Source: JBPCMN01 sp013695115 (GTDB lineage: Bacteria; Actinomycetota; Acidimicrobiia; IMCC26256; JACDBD01). Taken from it: a stretch of 64,000 nucleotides of DNA. A model generated the notes under the pieces. That model made no database searches. It was not told the origin of the DNA and worked only from the letters and a program-made list of their open reading frames with translations. Position numbers and translations under genes: made by a program. Within the stretch, counting starts at the first letter, position 1, and each line of letters starts with the position of its first letter. This document shows positions 25,898-33,492 of the stretch, one piece after another. The DNA lies in the NCBI GenBank assembly GCA_051002235.1, contig JBPCMN010000034.1, positions 1 to 64,000 of the forward strand, written 5' to 3'.

Positions 25898-26212
25898 ATG
25901 CACACATCGCAGAGGATCGGAATGGCCGTGGGCCTGGGCGCCCTGGCGGTTGCGCTCAGCGGCTGCATCGCTCCGGGCCGCGTCCGTGAGCTGCCTGCGT
26001 GAGGACGCCGCCGGTGCCACCTGCGCGGGCGTGGGCGACTCGGTGACCTCGACGCGTTCGAGCGGCTGCTCCGCGAGTTCATCGGCCAGCGCGAGGCCGG
26101 CCGGGTCAACGCGCTGACGTTGAGCTGGAGCATCGGGCGGCCCCCGACCGCGGGCTTCGCCGACGAGCTGTTCGCGGTGGTGGCGGGCTTCGACTCGTCC
26201 CAGGTGCAGTGA
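25898..26212 (+). pseudogene. Frameshifted small lipoprotein
   Basis: ATG 25898 opens a clear lipoprotein signal peptide ending in the lipobox LAVALSGC, but the frame stops at 26000-26002. A convincing protein continues: the middle (CLREDAAGATCAGVGD) is in the next frame, and the tail (LDAFERLLREFIGQREAGRV ... VAGFDSSQVQ) is back in the original frame, ending at 26212. So two compensating frame changes, near 25975-26000 and 26040, are needed to restore about 100 residues. This is either decay or base-calling error. The neighbour is lgt, which lipidates lipoproteins. Confidence 0.5.
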
Positions 26213-26260
26213 GCGACGATGCCCGACATCGTCGCCGCCGTCTGATCTCGCGCGCTCGCT

Positions 26261-27127
26261 CTAGTCGGGAGACTCGGGTGACGCGCGCGTGCCGGCGGGG
26301 GTGGCGGTCGCGGCTGGCCCTTGCGTGTACGGCTGCCCCCGCCGGCCCAACCAGACGAACCACGCCGCGGTGCCCACGCACACGATCGCGCTGACCCACG
26401 CGTTGATCCGCATGCCGAACACCTCCTGGGCGGGGTCGACGCGGAGCTGCTCGAAGAAGAACCGCCCGAACGTGTAGCCCGACAGCCAGAGCGCGACGGT
26501 CTGGCCCTTGCGGAACCGGAACCGCCGCTCGGCCCACAACAGGACGCCGAGCAGGATCAGGCAGTAGATCGACTCGTAGAGGAACGTCGGGTGGAACGTC
26601 GGCTCGGCGAGGAACTCGGCCGGCCGGTGGGCGGGATCGATCTCGAGGGCCCAGGGCAGATCGGTGGGCTTCCCGTACAGCTCCTGGTTGAACCAGTTGC
26701 CCCACCGCCCGATTGCCTGGGCGGTGAGAACGGCGGGCGCCATGCAGTCCATGAGCACGAGCGTCTCGAGGTGCTTGACCCGGGCGAGCACGACAACCGC
26801 GATGACCCCGCCCGCGATCACACCCCAGATCGAGAGGCCGCCCTCCCAGATCTTGACCGTCCCGACGATCCCGCCCTCGTCCCAGTCGTACCCCGTGAAC
26901 AGGTGGTACACGCGGGCCCCGACCACGCCCCCCACGACGACCCACACCACCAGCGCCGAGAAGTCGTCGCGGTCGTAGCCCCGACGGACCCAGCGGGTCT
27001 CGGCGATCTTGCTCCCGACCAACACGCCGATCGCCAGCAGCAGGCCGTAGGCGTGGAGCGGAAACGGGCCGAGGTCGATGGTGCCGTTGGACGGGCTCGG
27101 GATCGACGCCAGCACGGCGCCCATCAT
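26261..27127 (-). CDS. lgt: Prolipoprotein diacylglyceryl transferase
   Basis: A 288-residue membrane enzyme that transfers diacylglycerol from phosphatidylglycerol to the lipobox cysteine of prolipoproteins. Diagnostic segments are LHAYGLLLAIGVLVG, GGVVGARVYHLFTGYD, GLSIWGVIAGGV and the catalytic loop AIGRWGNWFNQELYG. PTFLYESIYCLILLG follows. Seven or so helices are evident, and the tail is Ala/Pro-rich. Paired ATGs at 27127 and 27124 are both possible; the 71 codons upstream in frame look non-coding. Confidence 0.95.
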   Translation of the reverse strand: MMGAVLASIPSPSNGTIDLGPFPLHAYGLLLAIGVLVGSKIAETRWVRRGYDRDDFSALVVWVVVGGVVGARVYHLFTGYDWDEGGIVGTVKIWEGGLSIWGVIAGGVIAVVVLARVKHLETLVLMDCMAPAVLTAQAIGRWGNWFNQELYGKPTDLPWALEIDPAHRPAEFLAEPTFHPTFLYESIYCLILLGVLLWAERRFRFRKGQTVALWLSGYTFGRFFFEQLRVDPAQEVFGMRINAWVSAIVCVGTAAWFVWLGRRGQPYTQGPAATATPAGTRASPESPD

Positions 27128-27166
27128 CGCAGGAGCGGCTTCAAGATCGAGGCCGCTTCGTGTCGA

Positions 27167-27172
27167 TAGGTT
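27167..27172 (+). promoter_or_regulatory. Leaderless-type -10 of the 38-aa ORF
   Basis: TAGGTT, six bases before ATG 27179 and three before ATG 27176. Confidence 0.5.
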
Positions 27173-27178
27173 GGGATG

Positions 27179-27295
27179 ATGCCTTTCCCCCGTGACCACC
27201 GAGGACGGCTCGCAACCGCAGTCGATCTGCGGGCCGTGATGCGCACCACCCGGATCGCCCTCGCCCGGCTGCGCCGCCAGCGCGAGCCTCGCTAG
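27179..27295 (+). CDS. Small basic peptide
   Basis: A 38-residue ORF, MPFPRDHRGRLATAVDLR followed by an arginine-rich helix (RIALARLRRQREPR). It has no ribosome site but sits exactly at a leaderless-type promoter, divergent from lgt, and ends 31 bp before the DUF427 gene. ATG 27176 is one codon earlier. Whether the peptide itself matters or only brings ribosomes to the operon is unknown. Confidence 0.45.
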   Translation: MPFPRDHRGRLATAVDLRAVMRTTRIALARLRRQREPR

Positions 27296-27326
27296 GCGTC
27301 CGCGGGCGAGCAGCGCGACGAACCAC

Positions 27327-27842
27327 GTGACGGTGAGCATCTTCTCGACCCGTCCCGAACCCGAGCCGCCCGCGGCGGGGCAGGAGTCGGTGTGGGACTA
27401 CCCGCGCCCGCCTCGGCTCGAGCCGGTCGAACGTCACCTCGTCGTCGTGCTCGGAGGCGAGACGATCGCCGAAACGGTGCGGGGCTTTCGGGTGCTCGAG
27501 ACCAGCCATCCGCCGAACTACTACTTCCCTTCCGACGACGTCGTGCCGGGCGCGCTCGACCCGTCCGCGGGCCGGTCGTTCTGCGAGTTCAAGGGCCGGG
27601 CGCAGTACTTCTCCGTGCGGAGCGGCGACCGATTCGAGCTGGATGCGGCGTGGGGATACGAGCGCCCCAGTCCTGCGTTCGAGGCGATCACTGGGCACGT
27701 CGCGTTCTACCCGGCGCGGATGGATGCGTGTTTCGTCGACGGCACGCTGGTCACACCGCAGGAGGGAGGGTTCTATGGCGGGTGGATCACGCCCGACGTG
27801 GTCGGCCCGTTCAAGGGCGGGCCGGGCAGCCGCGGCTGGTGA
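27327..27842 (+). CDS. DUF427 family protein
   Basis: A 171-residue protein of the DUF427 family. Characteristic segments are VVVLGGETIAETVRGFRVLE, PPNYYFPSDDV, SFCEFKGRAQYFSV and the C-terminal EGGFYGGWITPDVVGPFKG. The single compact beta-rich domain has no proven activity. GTG 27327 was chosen; there is no ribosome site, and it is probably read from the leaderless promoter at 27167. Confidence 0.85.
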   Translation: MTVSIFSTRPEPEPPAAGQESVWDYPRPPRLEPVERHLVVVLGGETIAETVRGFRVLETSHPPNYYFPSDDVVPGALDPSAGRSFCEFKGRAQYFSVRSGDRFELDAAWGYERPSPAFEAITGHVAFYPARMDACFVDGTLVTPQEGGFYGGWITPDVVGPFKGGPGSRGW

Positions 27843-27854
27843 TCCGCTCGCGGG

Positions 27855-28694
27855 CTATTTGACCAGGCGCGACATGCGCCGGTCGGCCAGCGGCTTGCCT
27901 CCCGTCTGGCACGCGGGGCAGTAGGTCACCTCGTAAGACTCGTACGACACCCGCCGGAGGGTGTCGCCGCAACGGGGACAGGGCGTGCCGTACCGGCCGT
28001 GCACCACGAACTTGTCGCCGAGCTTCGGCTCCGACAGGCCCCCGGTGCGAGCGCGCTCGCCGGTGAGCGCGTCGGCAAGCGTGTCGCGGATGGCGTCGAG
28101 CAATTGCTCGCGCTCCTCGGCGCCGAGCGAGCCGAGCGTCGCGTAGGGCGAGAGCCGGGCGCGCCAGAGCGCGTCGTCGGTGTGACCGCGGCCGAGGCCG
28201 GCCACCGCTCGCTGGTCGCGGAGCAGCGTGTGGACGCGTCGGCGGTCGTTGCCCTCGCGGATCAGTCGGGCGAACTCGTCCGAGTCGGGCTCGGGGCCCA
28301 GCTTCGCCAGGGGGCCGCCGTCGCCGTCAGCCAGCACCCACCACCCCGCCTTGCGCTCGGTGCCGTGCTCGCGCACGAGCAGGGCGACGCGGTTGTCGAA
28401 GCGGAAGCGGACCACGCCGCCCTTGCCGCCGCGCGTCTTCTTGGGCGGGTCCTCGACGTCGACCCGGCCGGCCTGCGACAGGTGGACGAGCAGGCGAGGA
28501 CCGTCGAAATCGAGGATGAGGTACTTGCCGCGGCGCCCGGTTCGTCGCAGCGTGCGCCCGACGAGCGATTCGGGCGGCGGTGCGACCGTCTTGAGGCCGG
28601 AGAACCCGATCGGCTCGACGGCTTCGAGCGCGGCGCCGCCGACGGCGTGCTCGAGCCGCTCCGCCAATGCCTGCATCTGGGGAAGCTCGGGCAC
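27855..28694 (-). CDS. Fpg/Nei-family DNA glycosylase
   Basis: A 279-residue base-excision-repair enzyme. The N-terminal catalytic proline P2 and E3 are present in MPELPQMQALAERL, with Q replacing the usual E at position 6. The conserved lysine is in TGRRGKYLILDFDG. The H2TH region is VAGLGRGHTDDALWRARLSP and a C-terminal zinc finger reads CPRCGDTLRR...YCPACQTGG. It excises oxidised bases and cleaves the AP site. GTG 28694 lies six bases after TACCCT without a Shine-Dalgarno sequence. Confidence 0.88.
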   Translation of the reverse strand: MPELPQMQALAERLEHAVGGAALEAVEPIGFSGLKTVAPPPESLVGRTLRRTGRRGKYLILDFDGPRLLVHLSQAGRVDVEDPPKKTRGGKGGVVRFRFDNRVALLVREHGTERKAGWWVLADGDGGPLAKLGPEPDSDEFARLIREGNDRRRVHTLLRDQRAVAGLGRGHTDDALWRARLSPYATLGSLGAEEREQLLDAIRDTLADALTGERARTGGLSEPKLGDKFVVHGRYGTPCPRCGDTLRRVSYESYEVTYCPACQTGGKPLADRRMSRLVK

Positions 28695-28700
28695 GAGATC

Positions 28701-28706
28701 AGGGTA
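28701..28706 (-). promoter_or_regulatory. Leaderless-type -10 of the glycosylase gene
   Basis: TACCCT, six bases before GTG 28694. Confidence 0.6.
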
Positions 28707-28734
28707 GGCGGCGCTCCGGATCGTGGCGGCCCGG

Positions 28735-28905
28735 TCACTCGACGGCTCGGTTCACCGGCTGAGCTCGACCGGGCGCAGGGCCGCGAGCAGCAGTCCGATC
28801 AGCATTCTCGGGGGTGAGGGTCGATCGCCCGTTCACGGCGGCGTCGGTGATCCGCGGGCCGAGGCGGGTGCAGACGAAGAAGAGGTAGAGCAGCCCTACC
28901 AACAC
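28735..28905 (-). CDS. Small single-helix membrane protein
   Basis: A 56-residue ORF from GTG 28905 with one hydrophobic helix (VLVGLLYLFFVCTRLGPRI) and a hydrophilic tail. It lies 40 bp after the NTF2-like gene on the same strand and 29 bp before the glycosylase promoter. The hydrophobic N-terminus and polar tail look protein-like, but there is no ribosome site. Confidence 0.4.
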   Translation of the reverse strand: MLVGLLYLFFVCTRLGPRITDAAVNGRSTLTPENADRTAARGPAPGRAQPVNRAVE

Positions 28906-28944
28906 TGCGCACGCGATCGCAGCGCGAGGAGCCGCCGGACCGCG

Positions 28945-29484
28945 CTACCCGCTGGAGCTGACTGCACCTGCGCTCTGGTCGTAGGTCGGCGCGCCCTTCG
29001 CCCACGCGGGGCCGTCACCCCAGTTGCGGCGGGTGCGCTTCTTCGGGTGGTCGGGGTCGTGCTGCGCGCACGCGTCGACGTAGGCCTTCATCGTTCGCTG
29101 ACCTTCCGGGAGCGACCAGAAGTCCTCCTCGAGCGAGAACCGGCCGTTCCCGGCGTACTGGAGAACGGTCATGGCGGGAAAATCGATCGCCGGTTGCGAC
29201 GCGTCGGGGTGGTCGCGCCGGTTCTGCATGTACACGACGACGCGCCCGCTCAGGTCGCACACGTGCCATTCGTAGACCGTGTACAGCTCCCCGAACTCCA
29301 CCATGATCGGCTTGATCCAGGCGCGTACCTCCTCGCGGCCGTGCTTGTCGCCGAGGATGTGCTCGACGTAGGTGACGTCCTCGGTGAAGAGCTCGACCCA
29401 GGCATCCCAGTCCTCGTTCACCGCCCCCGCCTGCCAGTAGGCGCGGAACGCCTCCTCCACCTCGTCGAGGTCGTAGGTCGTCAA
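28945..29484 (-). CDS. NTF2-like (SnoaL-type) protein
   Basis: A 179-residue protein with an NTF2-like domain: EVEEAFRAYWQAGAVNEDWD, WVELFTEDVTYVEHILGD and the later MTVLQYAGNGRFSLEEDFWS. The family includes dehydratases, isomerases and non-catalytic binders; the substrate is unknown. The start is TTG 29484, supported by GGAGG eight bases upstream. It follows the ABC1 kinase gene by 17 bases, so it is likely co-transcribed. Confidence 0.75.
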   Translation of the reverse strand: MTTYDLDEVEEAFRAYWQAGAVNEDWDAWVELFTEDVTYVEHILGDKHGREEVRAWIKPIMVEFGELYTVYEWHVCDLSGRVVVYMQNRRDHPDASQPAIDFPAMTVLQYAGNGRFSLEEDFWSLPEGQRTMKAYVDACAQHDPDHPKKRTRRNWGDGPAWAKGAPTYDQSAGAVSSSG

Positions 29485-29501
29485 CTCGGTTACCTCCTCA
29501 G

Positions 29502-31112
29502 TCAGGACTTGTGGGGACGGCGCCGGCCGCGGGGGCGATCCTGCATCCGGCGCAAGATGATCTGGCGGCGCTCCTGGAGCTCGCGGAACGTGAGCCCCTC
29601 GATGTCGGCTGACAAGCCGAACCCGGCCTTGACCGCCTCGAGGTCGAGCGCGGCCCGGGTGGGGTCGATGCCGATGTCGTGCACGATCCGCTCGCCGTGG
29701 TGTTCGGTGAAGTACGTGTACAGGTGGGCGATCTCACCGAGGATGTCGACGTCGGGCGCCAGGGTCGCGGTCGCCGCGTTCAGGAACATCAGGTTCTTCA
29801 CGAACAGCATGAGCTCCTTGGGGGCGCGGGCGCCGTAGCCGAGCAGCTTCTTCGTGAGGTCGCTGAGCTCGGCGACGAGCTCGTCGGCCGACATCTGGGT
29901 CGGGTCCTTGACCGGCCCGTCGAGCCCGAGATCGTGCACGACCGCGTCCAGGTCGGTGTCGAACGGGAACGCGCCGAGGTCGCGCAGCGCGGCGAGCTGA
30001 CCGACGACGTCGCCGGTCGTGCCCGTAACCAAGAGGCGCAGGAACGCCAGCCGTTGGGGCTCGTCGAGGCGGCCGGTGATGCCGAAGTCGAGGAGCACCG
30101 TTCGCCCGTCGGGCTGCACGAACAGGTTGCCGCCGTGCAGGTCGCCGTGGAAGACGCCGTGGAGCATCGCGCCCTCGAGCGCGGCGATGAGCCCCGAGCG
30201 CAGCAGCGCGCTGGTGTCGATGCCGGCGGCCTTCATCGACTCGACATCGTCGAAGGCGAAGCCCCGGAGGCGCTCCATCACCAGGACCCGCCGCGTGACG
30301 AGCGTGGGGTGGGGCCGGGGGACGACCATCGTGCGCTGCCCGGTCTGCGCCAGCACCCGGGCGATGTCGAGCATGTTCTCGGCCTCGAGGCGGAAGTCGA
30401 GCTCCTCGACGATCGTCTCCGCGAACAGCTCGACCAACGCGGGCGGGTTGGCCAGCGCCGACACCGGGATCCGGCCCACCAACTTCGGAGCGAGCCAGGC
30501 CATGGCGGAGATGTCCGACCGCACCAGCGCCGCCACCCGGGGCCGTTGCACCTTGACGACGACCTCCTCACCGGTGGTGAGCCGGGCGGCGTGCACCTGC
30601 GCCACCGATGCGGCCGCCAACGGCTCCTCGTCGAAGGACGCGAACAGGGAGTGGAGCGGACGGCCAAGGTCGCGCTCGACGACCGCGCGCACGTCGGCGA
30701 ACGACTCGGCGGGAACGTGGTCGCGCAGCAGCCGGAACTCGGTCACGAGCTCGGGCGGGAACAGGCCCTCGCCACCCGAGAGGATCTGGCCCAGCTTGAC
30801 GTAGGTCGAGCCCAGCCGCTCGAACGCGCGCCGGAGGCGCTGGGAGATCCGGGCGCGGGAGTCCGGGCGGCGCCGTTCGCGGAGGTACCAGAGGCCGACC
30901 GCGGGGACCAGCGCCCGGAGGACGCGCGTCAGCCGGCCGAGCGGCGGGACCCGTCCGGGACGGAGCAACCGCGGGACCTCGGCGCGTGTCCGCGCCCGTT
31001 CCTCGTCGAGGCCGGCGCGCCAGTCGAGCCGGTCGGGCTCGACCACCCAGGGGCCGTGATCACTGAACGCGCCCAGCGCGAGGTCGGGTGACGGGACGGC
31101 CGGCTCGGGCAC
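29502..31112 (-). CDS. ABC1/UbiB-family atypical kinase
   Basis: A 536-residue AarF/UbiB/Coq8-type protein. The family-specific KxGQ motif is in STYVKLGQILSG and the alanine-rich loop in EPLAAASVAQVHAA. VVVKVQRP holds the ATP lysine, FHGDLHGGNLFV the catalytic loop and LLDFGITG the metal-binding loop. There is no C-terminal transmembrane helix. The role is ATPase or kinase activity linked to quinone or lipid metabolism. GTG 31112 lies six bases after TACGTT. Confidence 0.9.
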   Translation of the reverse strand: MPEPAVPSPDLALGAFSDHGPWVVEPDRLDWRAGLDEERARTRAEVPRLLRPGRVPPLGRLTRVLRALVPAVGLWYLRERRRPDSRARISQRLRRAFERLGSTYVKLGQILSGGEGLFPPELVTEFRLLRDHVPAESFADVRAVVERDLGRPLHSLFASFDEEPLAAASVAQVHAARLTTGEEVVVKVQRPRVAALVRSDISAMAWLAPKLVGRIPVSALANPPALVELFAETIVEELDFRLEAENMLDIARVLAQTGQRTMVVPRPHPTLVTRRVLVMERLRGFAFDDVESMKAAGIDTSALLRSGLIAALEGAMLHGVFHGDLHGGNLFVQPDGRTVLLDFGITGRLDEPQRLAFLRLLVTGTTGDVVGQLAALRDLGAFPFDTDLDAVVHDLGLDGPVKDPTQMSADELVAELSDLTKKLLGYGARAPKELMLFVKNLMFLNAATATLAPDVDILGEIAHLYTYFTEHHGERIVHDIGIDPTRAALDLEAVKAGFGLSADIEGLTFRELQERRQIILRRMQDRPRGRRRPHKS

Positions 31113-31118
31113 GAGGCC

Positions 31119-31124
31119 AACGTA
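31119..31124 (-). promoter_or_regulatory. Leaderless-type -10 of the ABC1 kinase gene
   Basis: TACGTT, six bases before GTG 31112. Confidence 0.6.
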
Positions 31125-31157
31125 GTGGCGCACGCTCAAGTAGCAGCTGCCATGGTC

Positions 31158-31319
31158 GGACAGGCGGCGGGGTTTGCCCGCCGCCGGACCACCAGCTGCG
31201 TGCGGAGCGGCGAGCGCAGCGAGCACGACCGGAGAGGGGGACAGGCGGCGGGGTTTGCCCGCCGCCTGACCGCCAGCTGCGTGCGGAGCGGCGAGCGCAG
31301 CGAGCGCGACCGGAGAGGC
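31158..31319. repeat. Two tandem 81-bp repeats with internal hairpin
   Basis: Units 31158-31238 and 31239-31319 are nearly identical. Each holds a hairpin GGCGGCGGG-GTTTG-CCCGCCGCC (11-bp stem in unit 2) followed by GGAGCGGCGAGCGCAGCGAG. Together with the GC hairpins below, they fill the 293-bp gap between the ABC1 kinase and Rpf-like genes, which contains no credible ORF. Confidence 0.75.
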
Positions 31320-31326
31320 GCACGAG

Positions 31327-31364
31327 CCGGACCCCCGCCCCTGGGGGGAGGAGCGGGGGTCCGG
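31327..31364. terminator. 12-bp GC hairpin after the Rpf-like gene
   Basis: CCGGACCCCCGC, a 14-base loop, then GCGGGGGTCCGG. It lies downstream of the Rpf-like gene on its strand and is a plausible intrinsic-type terminator without a T-tract. Confidence 0.5.
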
Positions 31365-31388
31365 TGAGGGCGGGGGTCCGGTGAGGGC
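31355..31388. repeat. 17-bp tandem repeat, two copies
   Basis: GGGGGTCCGGTGAGGGC occurs at 31355-31371 and again at 31372-31388, overlapping the right arm of the preceding hairpin. Confidence 0.6.
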
Positions 31389-31405
31389 GGGTGCCCGACG
31401 TCGGG

Positions 31406-31963
31406 TCAGCCGCAGACGGGCCAGGGCGACGAGCCGCTCTGGCCGTACAGGGCCGCGGCCCGGGCGTCCTGCTCCTCCGGCGGAGCGGCGGCGGGGTCGC
31501 CGGTACCGCCGACCGACTCCCAGGTCCTCTGGTCGAACTGGTAGGCGCCCCGATAGGTGCCGCTGCTGCTCACGGCGCCGTAGTTACCGTGCGACTCGCA
31601 CTCCCGGATGCAGGCCAGGCCGCCGGCGCAGCGGCTCCGGGCCGAGCCCGAGCCCTGCTGGCGGGACTGGGCGGCGGCCTCGGCTTGGCGGGCGGCCTCG
31701 GCCCGGCGGGCGTCGTCCATCAGCTGCCAGTACCGCTGGATCTCGGCCTGGGCCATGGCATCGGCATAGGCGGCTGCGGCCGCGCCCTGCTGGACGGCCT
31801 GGGCGTCGCCGTAGACGGTGGTTTCCGGGGCGGCGGCCGGCCGCCCCGAATCGGGACGCTCCCCGGATGCGAGGTTGTCTCCTCGGGCGATCTGGGTGAC
31901 GGCGACGGCGAGGCCGAGGGCCAGCACCGCCGGACCGACAGCCAATGCGAGTCGGGTGCGCAT
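31406..31963 (-). CDS. Secreted Rpf/transglycosylase-like protein
   Basis: A 185-residue exported protein. The signal peptide (LALAVGPAVLALGLAVAVT) is followed by an Ala/Gln-rich helical linker and a C-terminal ~65-residue Rpf-like lysozyme domain. That domain has CIRECESHGNYGAVSSSG with the catalytic Glu, GAYQFDQRTWESVGG, and a final cysteine that probably pairs with an earlier one. Such proteins cleave peptidoglycan and can promote resuscitation. ATG 31963 follows AGGAGG by seven bases. A CRP-type site lies upstream. Confidence 0.85.
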   Translation of the reverse strand: MRTRLALAVGPAVLALGLAVAVTQIARGDNLASGERPDSGRPAAAPETTVYGDAQAVQQGAAAAAYADAMAQAEIQRYWQLMDDARRAEAARQAEAAAQSRQQGSGSARSRCAGGLACIRECESHGNYGAVSSSGTYRGAYQFDQRTWESVGGTGDPAAAPPEEQDARAAALYGQSGSSPWPVCG

Positions 31964-32132
31964 GGACGTTCCTCCTGGAGGGATGGGGGCCCCCGGGCCG
32001 GGACCGCGCGCGGCTACAAACCGGGGATTTAGGGAAGAAAGCCAAGAACGGGGAGCTACGCCGCTCGACGCCGCGAGCCCGGCTTTCTGATCGCCAACGG
32101 TAGTTGCCACTGGGGGCGGTCGCCGAAACCTA
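31964..32132 (-). promoter_or_regulatory. Long leader and candidate promoter of the Rpf-like gene
   Basis: A TAGGTT at 32127-32132 could be the -10, giving a leader of about 155 bases. The leader can form a long stem closed by GAAAGCC/GGCTTTC (32037-32043 with 32081-32087) and has a GGGGGCCCCC palindrome just above the ribosome site. I could not match it to the c-di-AMP riboswitch that precedes some rpf genes. Confidence 0.4.
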
Positions 32133-32161
32133 CTGGCGAGTAACCACCGGAACTACACGGC

Positions 32162-32177
32162 TGTGACTCATGTCACA
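32162..32177. promoter_or_regulatory. Perfect CRP/GlxR-type binding site
   Basis: TGTGA-CTCATG-TCACA, inside a 9-bp perfect inverted repeat (GGCTGTGAC/GTCACAGCC). It lies about 50 bp before the inferred start of the Rpf-like transcript and downstream of the P450 stop. Confidence 0.7.
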
Positions 32178-32213
32178 GCCAGGCCTGGCCCCCAATTAAC
32201 CAGAACCTGGGAC

Positions 32214-33440
32214 TCAGGGCGCGGGTGTGAAGCGCACCGGGAGGTGCTTGATCCCGTTGATGAAACTGGACCGCAGCCGCTCGGGCGCGCCCGCCAACTC
32301 CAGATCGGGGAGGCGGCCGAGGAGCTCGGCGAACATCGTGCGGATCTCGAGCCGGGCCAGGCTGGCGCCCAGGCAGAAGTGGGTGCCGAACCCGAAGGCC
32401 AGGTGGTTGTTGGGGGCCCGGGCCCCGTCGAAGCGGTCGGCGGTCGGGCCGAACACGCCGGCGTCGCGGTTGGCCGACCCGTAGTACACGACGACCTTGT
32501 CGCCCTGGGCGATCTCCCGGCCGGCGAGCTCGGTGTCGCGGGTCGCGGTGCGGCGGAACTGCATGACCGGGCTGACCCATCGCAGCATCTCCTCGACCGT
32601 GGTCGGCAGGAGGGCGGGGTCGGCGAGGAGACGGGTGCGCGCTTCAGGGTGCTCGCACAGCGCCTGGAGCCCGCCCGAGATCAGGTTGCGGGTCGTCTCG
32701 TTCCCGGCGATCACGAGCAGGAAGAAGAACATGTTGAACTCGATGTCAGTGAGGCGACGGCCATCGACCTCGGCATGCACCAGGACGCTGCACAGGTCGC
32801 CGGCCGGCTCGGTCCGCTTGCGCTCGGCCAGCTCGTGGGCGTACTGGAACATCTCCACCAGCGCGACCTTGGCGGTGATGTCGGCCTCGGCGGCGTCCTC
32901 GGAGCCGTACTCCGGGTCCTCCATCCCGATCAGGCGGTTGCTCCAGTCGAACAGCCGCCAGCGGTCTTCGCGGGGGACGCCGAGCGTCTCGGCGATCACC
33001 TGGAGCGGCAGCTCCGCCGCGACCTCGGTGACGAAGTCGCATTCCCCCTTGGGCGCGACCGCGTCGACGATCTCGGTCGTCAACTCGGCCACGTGGTCGC
33101 GCAGCGACGCGATCATCCGAGGGGTGAAGGCGCGGTTGACGATGGCCCGGAGGGCGGTGTGCTCGGGCGGGTCCATGTGGATCAGCTGGAGCCGCATCCC
33201 CTCGAGGTCGTCGGGCGGGAGGTCAGCGACGAGCGCCGAGCCTTGCCACGAGGAGAAGAGCCCGGGGTCGCGCGACACGGTCACGACGTCGTCGTAGCGG
33301 GTCACGGCCCAGAAGCCCGACCCGTCGAGCTCGGGGTTCCGGTGGACCGGATCCTCCTCGCGCAACCACGCGAACCACTCGTGGGGAACGCCGGCGACGA
33401 AGGTGTCGGCGTCGTTCAGGTCGACCTGGCGGACGCTCAC
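32214..33440 (-). CDS. Cytochrome P450
   Basis: A 408-residue soluble bacterial P450. The heme-thiolate signature is FGFGTHFCLGASLARLE near residue 350, ExxR is in EEMLRWVSP and the I-helix oxygen groove is VIAGNETTRN. The N-terminus (FAWLREEDPVHRNPEL, then GFWAVTRYDDVVTVSRDP) resembles the actinobacterial sterol/lipid hydroxylase group (CYP125/142-like), but the substrate cannot be assigned. No ferredoxin or reductase is adjacent. GTG 33440; no clear promoter. Confidence 0.9.
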   Translation of the reverse strand: MSVRQVDLNDADTFVAGVPHEWFAWLREEDPVHRNPELDGSGFWAVTRYDDVVTVSRDPGLFSSWQGSALVADLPPDDLEGMRLQLIHMDPPEHTALRAIVNRAFTPRMIASLRDHVAELTTEIVDAVAPKGECDFVTEVAAELPLQVIAETLGVPREDRWRLFDWSNRLIGMEDPEYGSEDAAEADITAKVALVEMFQYAHELAERKRTEPAGDLCSVLVHAEVDGRRLTDIEFNMFFFLLVIAGNETTRNLISGGLQALCEHPEARTRLLADPALLPTTVEEMLRWVSPVMQFRRTATRDTELAGREIAQGDKVVVYYGSANRDAGVFGPTADRFDGARAPNNHLAFGFGTHFCLGASLARLEIRTMFAELLGRLPDLELAGAPERLRSSFINGIKHLPVRFTPAP

Positions 33441-33492
33441 CCCGGCATCGTCGCGCGCCCGGCGACTCCCGCCGGGGCCGATCTCCTGGGAG

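Noticed and set aside
31964..32132. c-di-AMP (ydaO) riboswitch before the Rpf-like gene
   Set aside because: I looked for the conserved ydaO core and could not place it. Kept only as a structured leader.
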